A stretch of DNA of 64,000 nucleotides. It comes from Prionace glauca. Its lineage: Eukaryota > Chordata > Chondrichthyes > Carcharhiniformes > Carcharhinidae. The DNA lies in NCBI GenBank assembly GCA_037974335.1, contig CM075761.1, positions 13,009,543-13,073,542 on the forward strand. The letters are read 5' to 3'. The notes beneath the pieces were generated by a model. The model saw only the letters and a program-made list of their open reading frames with translations. It was not told the origin of the DNA and searched no databases. The position numbers were made by a program, and so were the translations under genes. Below are positions 31,501 to 40,673 of this stretch, piece after piece. How positions within the stretch are numbered: the first letter of the stretch is position 1; each line of letters starts with the position of its first letter.

Positions 31501-34500
31501 TGACAGTGTCTCATCTCAGAGAGGTAACTATTCACAATGACCATTTATCAATTAATTTAACATTAACGGGACACTTTACTCAGAACAATCCAGCTTTGCC
31601 TATTAAGAGTGTCTCTGCGATTGTTCCCATGTGGCACCAATTCATCTGTGCCCTATCACATCCCTCCCAAACGATCAGAGATTTGTTCTCTGACATTTAA
31701 ACTCTCTTTCACTACTCGAGAAAACCGTGGATGGAAGAACATAAGGAATAGGAGCAGGAGTAGGCCATCTAGCCCTTCGAGTCTGCCCCACCATTCAATA
31801 AGATCATGGCTGATCTGAAGTGGATCAGTTCCACTTTCCCGCTTTCTCCCCTTAATTCTCCTGTCTATCAGAAACCTATCTACCTGTGACTTAAATATAT
31901 TTAGCGAGGCAGCCTCCACCACTTCAACGGGCAGAGAATTCCAGAGATTCACCACCCTTTGAGTGAAGAAGTTCCTCCTCAACTCCGATCTAAACTGCAC
32001 CCCCCTTATCTTGAGGCTGTGCCCTCTAGTCCTGTGATCCTTTCTAAGCGGGAAGAATCTCTCTACCTCTACCTTATCCATCCCCTTCATTATCTTATAC
32101 GTCTCTATAAGATCACCCCTCAGCCTTCTAAATTCTAAGGACTACAGACCCAGTCTATTCAGTCTATCTTCATAAATGAACCCCCTCATCTCCGGTATCA
32201 GCCTGGTGACCTTATCTGTACTCCTTCCAAGGCTAATATATCCTTTCGCAAATACGGTGTCAAAAACTGCACACAGTACTCCAGTTGCGGCCTTACCAGT
32301 ACCCCGTACAGTTATAGCAAGACCTCTCTGCTTTTATAATCTATCCCCCTCTCTATAAAGGCCAGCATCCCATTCGCCTTCTTGATCACCTGCTGCACCT
32401 GCAGATTGGGTTTTTGCGATTCATGCACAAGGACCCCGAGGTCCCTCTGCACCATAGCATGCTGCAGCTTTTTGCCCTTTAAATAATAATCACTGAGGCA
32501 CATTTGTGAAAATTGATACATTAATGGGTAAGAGGAAAGGGGGAAAATGAAATTGATGCACACGGTTAGCCCATTGTGTTATTGAATATCAGATTAGACT
32601 GGATAGGACGAATGGCCACTTCCCCTCTCCCACTTCCTGTGTCTGGCTAAGACACCGTTACATTCCTGAAGGTCAGGGGCCAATCAGTCAGTGAGTAAAA
32701 TTGACAATGTGTGATTCTATTCCCAGTGTTGCTCTTTCTCAGCGTTGCCGGTGAACCATTTATTTATCCCTTCCTCTGTCTTCACTTCTCACCCTCTGAG
32801 TTGCACCGGGTTTCCTCCGGGAGTTCTGGTTCCCTCACACACTCCAAAGAAGTGCAGGTTATGTGGCTCCATCGCGCTAAATTACCCGTTAGTGTTGAAA
32901 GATGTGTTGGTCAGGTGGATTGACCAGGGTAAATTACCCCTTGGTGTCCAAGGAATGCGGGTTATCTGGATTGGCCACGCTAAATTGCCGCTTGGTGTCC
33001 AAAGATGTGCGGATTAAGTGGATTGGCCATGCTAAATTGTCCCTTGGTGTCCAAAGATGTGCAAGTTACCTAGATTGGCCATGCTAAATTGTCGCTTACT
33101 GTCCAAAGATGTGTAGGTTAGGTGGATTGGCCATGCTAAATTGTCCCTTACAGTCCAAAGATGTCCGGTTTAGGGGGATTTCTCATGCTAAATTGTCCCT
33201 TAGTGTCCAAAGATCTGTAAGTTAGGTGGATTGCTCATGCTACATTGTCCCTTAGTGTCCAAAGATATGGAGGTTAGGTGGATTGGCCATGCTAAATTGT
33301 CCCTTGGTGTCAAAGATGTGCAAGTTTCCTGGTTTGGCCATGCGAAATTGCCCCTTAGTGTCCAAAGATGTGTAGGTTAGGGTGGATTGGCCATGCTAAA
33401 TTGTCCCTTAGTGTCCAAAGTTGTGCAGGTTAGGTGGATTGGCCATGCTAAATTTTCTCTTAGTGTCCAAAGATGCTTAGGTTGGGTGGATTGGCCATGT
33501 TAAATTGTCCCTTAGTGTCCAAAGATGTGTAGGTTAGGGGGATTGCTCATGCTAAATTGTCCCTTTGTGTCCAAAGATGTTCAAGTTACCTGGATTAGCC
33601 CTGCTAAATTATCCTTTCATGTCCTAAGACGTGCAGGTTAGATTGGATTGACCATGCTAAATTGTTAAGGTAAATATTTGGGCTTGTGTTGCTTGTCCCT
33701 GGTTGGGACAGTTGTCGGACTGGTTCGATGGGCTGAATGGCCTTGCCGTGTGTTGTAGGGATGTGTTTGATCTGTCCAGTTGTTTATCTTCCACTGTTTA
33801 CCTCCCCTCCCCCCTTTCTCTGTATCAATCCCCCATTTTACCATGGTGTATATTTCTCGCTTGGTATGTCCTCACCCAATGTTTGCATCTCTTTCACTCT
33901 CACTCTACCTTCAGTTATTCATCTCTCTCTCTAGCTCTATGTCTCTCTCTCTCCCTCTTTCTCTCTCTCCCTCTATTTTTTATCAACTATTCTCCAGCGT
34001 TCTATCTTTACTATTTTTCTGCCAGTTACATGGTGCTCCGTCTAAGTGTCTACCCATCTCTCCCTGCATTGTTTACTTTGTTCTCTGCTTTCATTTCTAT
34101 CTCTGAAGCTCTCTGTATGCGTCCCAATTGAAATTGAGCGAAATACTTCTGTACGAGTTATCTACTCTGCCTATCTCTCTATCCCTTGTCCTGTTTGAAC
34201 GGTGTTCCATCTGATCACTCCACTAACTTTGAGTCATTTATTCTGTCAATATATCTGGGGCGGATTTTTTCACACAGAGGGTGATGAGAGTTTGGAACAA
34301 GCTATCAGGTGCAGTAGCAGAGGTGGGTACAAATCTATCTTTTAAACTTGGAAAGTTTCCTGGGCAAAGATAGCTATAGAAGGATATGGGCCAAACGCGA
34401 ACAGATGAGACTAACTTAGTGGGTAAAAAAGAGGACGGGTTGGATAGGTTGGGCCGAAGGGCCTGTTTCCATGTTGTCAGCCTCTATGATTCTATGAGTT

Positions 34501-35954
34501 ACTGCTTTATTTCTCTACTGTTTAAACTGGGCTTTGGAACATCTTTGTTCTTTCTCCTCCCTGAAGCGTTCACACACTCTCCCCCTTTCTCTATATGGGC
34601 CCTGTTCAAAAAGTGCTCAGTCCCTCTGTCACTATCTCTCTCTGTGCTTCTCCCGATTGGATAAGTGCTTTTCTTAAAACTCTTTCGATAGGGCAACATG
34701 TTGGCAACAATTGCAGCACAGTGGGTTAGCACTGCTGCTTAACAGCTCCAGGGTCCTGGGTTCGAATCCCGGCTCGGGTCACTGCCTGTGTGGAGTTTGC
34801 ACATTCTCCTCGTGTCTGCGTGGGTTTCCTCCGGGTGTTCCAGTTTCCTCCCACAATCTAAAGATGTGCGGATTGGTTTGATCGGCGATGCTAAAATTGC
34901 CTCTTACTACCATGAGATGTGTAACCTAGCGGGTAAATATGTCGGGATAGGGTGGGTGGGGCCATGGTGGGATTGTAGCCGGTTGAGATTCGATGGACCG
35001 AAGGCCTCCTTCTGCATTGTAGGGTTTCTATGATTTTATGATGACGCTGTGATGATTCAGGTTCAATTCCAGTCTCTGGTGTGTATGTGTGCGTTTGTGT
35101 GGGGTGGGGTGGGGTGGGGGGAGGGGGCGTGGGAAGTCTGTGTGGAGTCTGCACATTTTCCACGTAATGCCTGGGTTTTCTCCGGGTGCTTCTCCAAAGA
35201 TGTGCGGGTTGGGTTGATTGGCCATGTTAAATTGAGCCGAGTGTCATGGGGGCTTAGTAGGGTAAATACGTGAGGTGACGGGGATAGGGTAGTGCAGACT
35301 TGATGGCCCGAATGGTCTTCTTCTGCACTGTAGGATTATATGGTAATTCTCTCCCGGAATCTTTCATTCTGTCCCCCCATCTCTCTGTGTGCCCTGTTCA
35401 AAAAGTGTTCAGTCTCCCTCTCACTATCTCAGTCTATCTCGCCTTGTGTTCTATTGTAAAAGTGTTACTCTATTGCGTGATGGGAAAGTTTGCAAAAATT
35501 TTAACCATTTTCCAGTCAAGTTGGACAGTTAGATTGAACAAAATCCTTCGCTTGTTTAATTATTTCCACACTTGATTTCCGTTGAGTGAAAGTTTAATTC
35601 TTTTTTGCAGATTCTCCGTTCTCGACCACCTGTCATTTAGTGTTTTGGGGGGTTTTGCCGGCCGCGGCGCCTCTCCTTCTGGGATTGGTCCTTGTGGCCG
35701 GAAGAAGGATCTGCAGGAACCGGCAGAGAGGTAGAGATTGTTGGGGGGGATGCTGTTACTCCGGGGAATTCTCAATCCACAAATTTGTCACTAAATTATT
35801 GACACTTCTGAGCGGGTTCGGTGTGAGATGAATTCATGTAAAATTTCAGTTTAAATCCCGCTTTCTAACAGGAACCGGGAACAGTGATGAAGAACTGACA
35901 GAATCCAGGGAACACAAACAGAATAAAGAGGTGAATGAATGGAATTATTATTGA
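28547..35954 (+). CDS. germline-joined V-J/C1 membrane receptor, unit 2 (five exons)
   Basis: Exons 28547-28589, 30787-31125, 31218-31523, 35611-35730 and 35872-35954 join in one frame (891 nt, 296 residues plus stop), with every intron in phase 1 and GT-AG ends. Order: leader (1-14, completed by the next exon), V domain (15-127), C1-set domain (128-229), connecting peptide and transmembrane helix (230-260), short basic then acidic tail (261-296). The V domain already contains its J-like strand, so no V(D)J recombination is needed. Fold and J-like motif resemble immunoglobulin light chains. The built-in membrane anchor suggests a surface receptor or a chain that pairs with another. Known non-rearranging V-J relatives in vertebrates include SIRP, NITR and shark UrIg; I cannot say which is closest. 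Expression is not shown. Confidence 0.8.
28921..29258 (+). repeat. SINE-1 in the unit 2 leader intron, absent from unit 3
   Basis: A clean full-length copy very close to the one at 6411. In unit 3 the flanks meet directly (ttggaagggccgaacggtcc), so this insertion is younger than the unit 2/3 duplication. Confidence 0.9.
29560..29868 (+). repeat. SINE-1 in the leader intron, shared with unit 3
   Basis: A diverged copy (catcacagcgccaagaacgg, gattcccggcttgggtgact) at the same place and orientation as 61784-62072, with matching flanks (actttagcgccaatagtcaa upstream). It predates the duplication. Confidence 0.8.
29869..30330. other. leader-intron sequence specific to unit 2
   Basis: Has no counterpart in unit 3. 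A LINE- or SINE-tail-like gaggccacttggcccatcga occurs at 30000; nothing else is recognised. Confidence 0.4.
30345..30720 (-). repeat. NR-1, near full length, in the unit 2 leader intron
   Basis: Minus orientation: gatttgatgcattattgtca tail first, then gctcaaaagtctgacagcag-like and agaaggtggaagagagaacg parts, to ggtgtcacagatggaaggct. Same element as 36970-37380. Missing from unit 3. Confidence 0.65.
30787..31125 (+). CDS. unit 2 exon 2: V domain with fused J-like strand
   Basis: 339 bp, 113 residues. Acceptor after a long pyrimidine tract (ctctctttctctttcccag). Numbering within the domain: first Cys 27, W39 in W-Y-R-Q, R63 and D86 forming the usual V-set salt bridge, second Cys 92 in D-S-G-M-Y-Y-C, then a CDR3-like loop ([11 protein letters not shown]) and the J-like [10 protein letters not shown] (104-113). 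An extra Cys at 75 is absent from unit 3. N-glycosylation sequons are N24-L-S, N85-D-S and N106-G-S. No recombination signal sequence separates the V and J parts. Confidence 0.85.
31218..31523 (+). CDS. unit 2 exon 3: C1-set domain
   Basis: 306 bp, 102 residues, starting [12 protein letters not shown]. Canonical Cys 26 (VPLLCLVRG) and Cys 83 (TCALQV), core Trp 40 (PVRWNV), and the light-chain-like stretch [17 protein letters not shown]. Additional Cys at 36 (Phe in unit 3) and at 81 (in both). Sequons N41-V-T and N88-S-S. The 92-bp intron before it is very short for an immunoglobulin J-C interval. Confidence 0.85.
31735..32510 (-). repeat. CR1-C after the C1 exon, shared with unit 3
   Basis: ORF2 C-terminus ([40 protein letters not shown]) and upstream parts to [20 protein letters not shown]. 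It occupies the same site and orientation as 63053-63835, and the flanking cgatcagagatttgttctct is identical. It therefore predates the duplication. Confidence 0.85.
32795..33765 (+). repeat. SINE-1 with expanded internal minisatellite, complete
   Basis: The SINE core (gggtttcctccgggagttct) is followed by about 16 monomers of 50-53 bp and then by the normal SINE 3' end (gttcgatgggctgaatggcc, 33720-33765). This is the clearest view of the array inside one element. It lies in the intron between the C1 and transmembrane exons of unit 2. Confidence 0.85.
33770..34260. other. pyrimidine-rich intron sequence
   Basis: TCTC-rich low-complexity DNA (for example 33920-33975). Open frames of 65-142 codons here are serine/leucine-rich by-products of the base composition. 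Confidence 0.6.
34262..34497 (+). repeat. LINE 3' end fragment
   Basis: A ttcacacagagggtgatgag-type ORF2 end, then gttgggccgaagggcctgtt and a ttctatgattctatg tail. Family not among A-D. Confidence 0.7.
34712..35042 (+). repeat. SINE-1
   Basis: The head (gcagcacagtgggttagcac), core and tail (tgtagggtttctatgatttt) are all present. Located in the intron before the transmembrane exon. Confidence 0.85.
35054..35343 (+). repeat. second, degraded SINE-1 with a GT/GGGGT run
   Basis: Starts in the core region (gtctgtgtggagtctgcaca), contains a gtggggtggggtgggg run near 35098-35126, and ends with cttctgcactgtaggattat. It directly follows the previous SINE. Confidence 0.7.
35611..35730 (+). CDS. unit 2 exon 4: connecting peptide and transmembrane helix
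   Basis: 120 bp, phase 1 at both ends, acceptor ttttttgcag, donor AGAG|gtagag. Encodes a short stalk (D-S-P-F-S-T-T-C-H) with a membrane-proximal Cys that could form a disulfide dimer, then about 22 apolar residues including [20 protein letters not shown], then a stop-transfer RRICRNRQR. No Lys, Arg, Asp or Glu is inside the helix, so CD3- or DAP12-type pairing is not predicted. It lies 4.1 kb from the C1 exon, so the link between them rests on phase, domain logic and the absence of a competing exon. Confidence 0.7.
35872..35954 (+). CDS. unit 2 exon 5: cytoplasmic tail
   Basis: Acceptor tttctaacag, then [20 protein letters not shown]. Reading on gives VNEWNYY and a TGA at 35952. A possible donor (AAAGAG|gtgaat, 35930/35931) means the tail could instead splice to further exons that I cannot find. 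No ITIM, ITAM or SH3 motif is visible. No AATAAA lies close downstream. Confidence 0.5.
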
Positions 35955-36115
35955 TAAACCACACCGATACTTTTCAATAATTATTAATCCGCAGTTTAGA
36001 ATTCATAACCAATACAGAAAGTTCTGGAAAACCTCAACAAGCCTGGCGACTACAACCGACAGAGAAAGTCTCGAGGCCAGTTAGCTTTTTTGTTTAATTC
36101 ATTTGTGGGATATTT

Positions 36116-36755
36116 GATTTGATTTGATTTATTATTGTCACATGTATTGGGACACAGTGAAAAGTATTATTTCTTGCGCGCTATACAGACAAGCATACCC
36201 TTCATAGAGTACAGAGATTTGGTTTATTATTATCACATGTATTGGGATACAGTGAAAAGTATTCTTTCTAGCGCGCTATACAGACAAGTATACCGTTCAT
36301 AGAGTACACAGATTTGATTTATTATTGTCACATGTATTGGGACACAGTGAAAAGTATTGTTTCTCGCGCGCTATACAGACAAAGCATACCCTTCATAGAG
36401 TACATAGATTTGATTTATTATTGTCACATGTATTGGGTTACAGTGAAAAGTCTTGTTTCTCGCGCGCTATACAAACAAAGCGTACCCTTCATAGAGTACA
36501 CAGGTTTGATTTATTACTGTCACATGTATTGGAACGCAGTGAAAAGTATCGTTTCTTGCGCGCTATACAGATAAAGCATACCCTTCATAGAGTACATAGA
36601 TTTGATTTATTATTGGCACATGCGCTATAGAGACAAAGCATACCATTCATAGAGTACATAGGTTTAATTTATTATTGTCAGATGTATTGGGATACAGTGA
36701 AAAGTATTGTTTCTTGAGCGCTATACAGACAAAGCATACCCTCCATAGAGTAAAG
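36116..36755 (-). repeat. tandem array of about 95-bp NR-1 ends
   Basis: Seven head-to-tail copies of gatttgatttattattgtca, catgtattgggacacagtga, aaagtattgtttct, then gcgctatacagacaaagcat, each ending near cttcatagagtacata. One copy is shortened at 36600. Repeated open frames come from the repetition. A further copy follows at 36970 after a CR1-D fragment. Confidence 0.85.
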
Positions 36756-36970
36756 AACAAAGAACAAAATCAGCCCGGGAAACAGGCCGTTCGGCCCAAC
36801 GAGTCCGCGCCGCCACCTCAACACCACCAGTCCACCTCTTACCGACGACCCCTGTCTAATGGTTTATGGCCATCCAGATTGAGGGAAACTGATATAGGGA
36901 CAATTTATTCCTGCCAATCAGCCTAACAACACATCTTTGGGATGTGGGAGGAAACCGGAGCACCCGGAGT
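36752..36970 (-). repeat. CR1-D 3' UTR fragment inside the NR-1 array
   Basis: CAAAGAA repeats, then gggaaacaggccgttcggcc and the core up to ggaaaccggagcacccggag. It separates the 95-bp array from the rest of NR-1. Confidence 0.75.
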
Positions 36971-37380
36971 GCGTACATTTGATTTATTATTGCCACATCT
37001 GTTGGGATACAGTGAAAAGTATTGTTTCTTGCGCATTCTACAGAGAATGCTATTCATAGGGAAAGAAAGGAGAGGGTGTAGAATGTAGTGTCACAGTCAC
37101 AGTGAGGGTGTAGAGAAAGATCAACTTAATGCGAGGTGGGTCCATTCAAAAGTCTGACAGCAGCAGGGAAGAAGCTGTTCTTGAGTCGGTCGGTACGGGA
37201 CCTCAGACTTTTGTATCTTTTTCCTGATGGAAGAAGGTGGAAGAGAGAATGTCCGGGGTGTGTGTGTGTCGGGGGAGGGGGCGGGGTTGGTGGTGGGGTC
37301 CTTGATTATACTGGCTGCTTTTCCCCGAGGCAGCTGGAAGTGTAGACAGATTCAATGGATGGAAGGCTGGGTTCAGTGAT
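36970..37380 (-). repeat. NR-1, near full length
   Basis: Continues the 95-bp motif into aaaagtctgacagcagcagg, agaagctgttcttgagtcgg and agaaggtggaagagagaatg, as at 30345. A short GT run lies at 37258-37270. Confidence 0.7.
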
Positions 37381-37419
37381 GGGACTGGACCAGTTCTTGT
37401 GGTCTTGGACAGAGCAGGA

Positions 37420-37965
37420 GACATACCAAATACATTCACTTTGGAAGGGTGTTCTTGCTGTCGAGGGATTGGAGCGAAGGTTTACCAGGCTCATGCCAGG
37501 GATGGCGAGACTGATGTCTGAGGAGAGATTGACTCGGTTAAGATTGTTTTCACTGGAGTCCAGACGAATGAGGGGGGATTTCATAGAGAATTACACAATT
37601 CTAACAGGACTAGTTAGGGTAGATGCAGGGAGGATGTTCCCGATGGTGGAAGGAGTCCAGAACCAGGGGGTCACAGTTTGAGGACAGTGGGTAGAACATT
37701 TAGGACGGAGGTGAGTAGACATTTCTCCACCCGGTGATTCTGTGGAATTCATTCCCACAGGAAGTAGTTGATGCCAAAACATTGAATGTATTCAACAGGC
37801 CGTTGGATATAGCACTTGGGGGTGAAGGTTATGGGGAGAAAGCAGGATTAGGCGATTCGGCTGGACGATCGGTCATGATTGTAATGTGTGGTGGAGCAGA
37901 CTCGAAGGGCCAAATGGCCTCCCCCTGCTGGTATCTTCTATGTTTCTATATAGAAACAGCCAGCA
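37420..37965 (+). repeat. LINE 3' fragment of a further family
   Basis: Encodes GLERRFTRLMPGMARLMSEE, RRMRGDFIENYTI, then after a frame change ILWNSFPQEVVDAKTLNVFN, and ends cagactcgaagggccaaatg with a short TTCTATG tail. Confidence 0.75.
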
Positions 37966-38034
37966 TTATCAAGGACCCGACGCACCCTGGACATGTTTTT
38001 TTTCCACCTTCTTCCTTTGGGAAAGATATACATA

Positions 38035-38605
38035 AATCTGAGTTCAGGCACCAACCCACGCAAGAACAGCTTCTTCCCTGCTACCCCCAGACATTAGAAT
38101 TGACCTGCCTCATATTAAGTTGAACTTGCTCTGCAGCCTAGCCATCTCTGTAACACTATAATCTGCACCCTCTCCTTTCATTCTCCATGCACGGTGCACG
38201 GTACACTTAGGCCCCACGGTAGCACAGTGGGTTAGCACTGCTGTTTCACAGCTTCAAACGTCCGGGGTTCGACTCCTGTGCTCGGGTCACTGGCTGTGTG
38301 GAGTTTCCACATTCTCCTCGCGTCTGCGTGGGTTTCCTCCTGATACTCCCAATTTCCTCCCAGTGTCCAAAAATGTGCGTGTTTGGTTGATTGACCGTGC
38401 TAAGAAATTGCCCCTTAGTATCCAAGGATGTGTAGGCTAGAGGGATTAGTGGATATAATGTATAGGGATATGGGCCTGGGTGGGATTGTGTTCGGTGCAG
38501 ACTCGATGGGCCGAAGGGAATCTATGATCTTTGCCTGTATTCTGGGCAAGAAACGATACTTTTTTAATGCATAGCAATACATGTGACAATAATAAATCAA
38601 ATCAA
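38035..38605 (+). repeat. NR-1 interrupted by SINE-1
   Basis: NR-1 5' part at 38035-38208 (aacagcttcttccctgctac) and 3' part at 38530-38605 (gcaagaaacgatactttttt, gacaataataaatcaaatca). SINE-1 occupies 38210-38527 (ggccccacggtagcacagtg to gaagggaatctatg). SINE-1 is the younger. Confidence 0.75.
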
Positions 38606-39045
38606 CTCAAAACACTTCTTCACAGAACGCAGGGCGGAATTCTGGTCACTAAAAAGCTATATAGAGCATTGGGCAACTGGAACTCTCAACGGTGCGACAG
38701 TTAGATTTATATTAGGGAATAGATTAAAGATTATTCAATGTTGGTGGGCGACTGTGAGTTGAGCTAACTTTCAGCCATGAACCGATTGACTGGAGTAGGG
38801 GGAGGGGGGAGGAGTGGGGGGACTCAATGGTCTCGTCTATCACTGTAATAATGGGATGGATCATTATTTATCCGCAGACCCTTTACGCTCGCCTGGCCTT
38901 TAACGAGGATCCAAAACTCTAACTCTAGAGAAAAGGGAGAAAGAAGTCACCGCGTGTTTCCTGGATTTCCAGTCTGGTGGAAACATTCTTCTTTTTGCAC
39001 GGGGAATTCCGAAAATGCAAATTCGGGCGGATTGGCGACTCAATA
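38606..39045. other. no recognisable feature
   Basis: About 440 bp of intergenic or 3' sequence. It contains one ATGCAAAT at 39015-39022 with no gene positioned to use it. Confidence 0.4.
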
Positions 39046-39049
39046 TTAT

Positions 39050-39590
39050 GATGGCGACCAAAGTGGAAAATGAACTTTCTCTTAATGTCCCCCATCCTAT
39101 GAGGGAATATCGCCTGCAGGGCAGTTTCACCTTTCCATGCTTCTAAATTCTCATCGCGGTTTTAGAATTCTATTCTGCATTTTCTACTGTAATTGTGCAT
39201 CAAATGTATCTGTGTCCAAATTAACTAAATATCGAAGCAGGTTTTGAATACCAAATGCAAGCTGCGTGATTCCGGTTTCTATTAGAACAAATATGGTTCC
39301 TGTGGCTCTTCAGCGAATTTACAGAGACATTGGTAATGTGAGTGTGTGTGCGTTGGAGGTGGGATTAAGGACTGACAAGGCATATTCGCAACTGGTTTGG
39401 GATTTCGGCTGTATGAATGTGAAATCTGGAAGATTAAATATGTCCCGAATTTTAACAGAATGTACCCTGGTTTTGGACACGGGTATATTTAATCCTGAAG
39501 AAACATTATCTACAATCCATATTCCCTTCTGCTAACACGGGTAAGTGGATATCCTGAACTCGAGGCTCAGAACTATGGCCATTTCCAGCA
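39050..39590 (+). other. 3' block shared by units 1 and 2
   Basis: Counterpart of 19640-20130. An 89-codon frame (39266-39535) is open here but not in the other copy, so I do not call it a gene. The block marks the downstream limit of visible similarity between the units. Confidence 0.55.
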
Positions 39591-39762
39591 CAGAAACAGG
39601 CCATTCTACCCGTCAAGCCAGTGTCCTTTGTTTGAACTTGCAATTTAGTCGAAACTCTCGGCTTTCTCCCAACGCCCTTGAGAATTATTCCTCTTTCACC
39701 AGATCACGATTTTAATGTTGATTCTTTTCCTTAATTCTCAGTAAACGTGAGCACATTGCTGC

Positions 39763-40030
39763 CTGGTGGTATTACCGCTAGACTCGTAATTTGCCACGAT
39801 AGCTAATGGGGAGAAGGTTCGTATCCCACCACGGCAGGTTGTTAAATATGGGCTAACTCTGTTTTTCAAAAACAGCTCCGGAATTAAGAATCTACTGATG
39901 GCCATTGTCGAAAAATAACGCCTGGTTCACCAAAATCCATAGGGAAGGAAATCTGCCTCCTTACCCGGTCTGGCCGACACGTGACTTCAGGGCCGCAACA
40001 ATGTGGTTGACTCTGAACTGCCCTCCAGTT
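39763..40030 (+). repeat. SINE-2, full length
   Basis: A tRNA-like head (tggtattaccgctagactcg with a box-B-like ggttcgtatcccaccacggc) is followed by aaaaacagctccggaattaa, tctactgatggccattgtcg and gtctggccgacacgtgactt. It differs from SINE-1 throughout. Confidence 0.75.
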
Positions 40031-40186
40031 GCTAGTTTCTGAAGTAATGAAGAACCTTGGGTAATTTCTGATACAAATGGGTCGACGCATGCTCAAATTA
40101 ACACCACTTTTCATTGGTCCAAAGAAATCATTCTGCACAAAATTTGCAAATTGTTTTTGGAGCCATTTGCTACATTGCTCATATTC

Positions 40187-40520
40187 ATAGAATCATAGAA
40201 TGCAGAAGAGGCTCTTCGGCCCATTGAGTCTGCAGCCTGACCCGAACTCCCAATAATCCCATCTACCAGCACTTGGCCCATAGCCTTCAATGTTGTCACG
40301 TGCCAAGTGCTCATGCAAATACTTCTTAAAGGATGTGAGGCCATCTACCTCCCAGCCTGCGCATTGCAGACCATCACCACCCTCTGGGTAAAGTACTTCT
40401 CACATCCCCCCTAAAGCTCCTGCCCCTCACCTTGAACCTATGTCCCCTCGTAAAACGGTGTTCAACTCAGGGGAATGACTGCTCCTTATCCATGTCCCAC
40501 ATCATCTGGTACAAATTGCT
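40187..40520 (-). repeat. LINE 3' fragment of a further family
   Basis: Tail attcatagaatcatagaatg with gaggctcttcggcccattga, followed by minus-strand ORF2 end (ccaccctctgggtaaagtac). Confidence 0.7.
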
Positions 40521-40673
40521 CAGCGTTTTGTGGGGAACTCAAAACGAATTCATCTGCTCGATGAGGGCCCGATCATCTGGCAGGATTCCCGGGTTTTACG
40601 CCGTGTCCCCAATGCAACATTACATCATTTATCCCTTTAATCAATGCGCGATTACACAATGATCACAAAGTTT

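Noticed and set aside
33703-34131. A 142-codon open frame in CT-rich DNA
   Set aside because: Its serine/leucine-rich composition follows the pyrimidine tract, and other frames are open as well.
36314-36630. Repeated protein-like pattern (YYCHMYW repeats)
   Set aside because: A by-product of the 95-bp NR-1 tandem array being near a multiple of three in places.
39015-39022. ATGCAAAT octamers at 39015, 16362, 40313 and in the CR1-A at 24265
   Set aside because: None lies within a plausible distance of a leader exon, and the 40313 and 24265 copies are inside LINE sequence.
39266-39535. An 89-codon open frame in the shared 3' block
   Set aside because: The matching region of unit 1 has stops and length changes, so the frame is not conserved.
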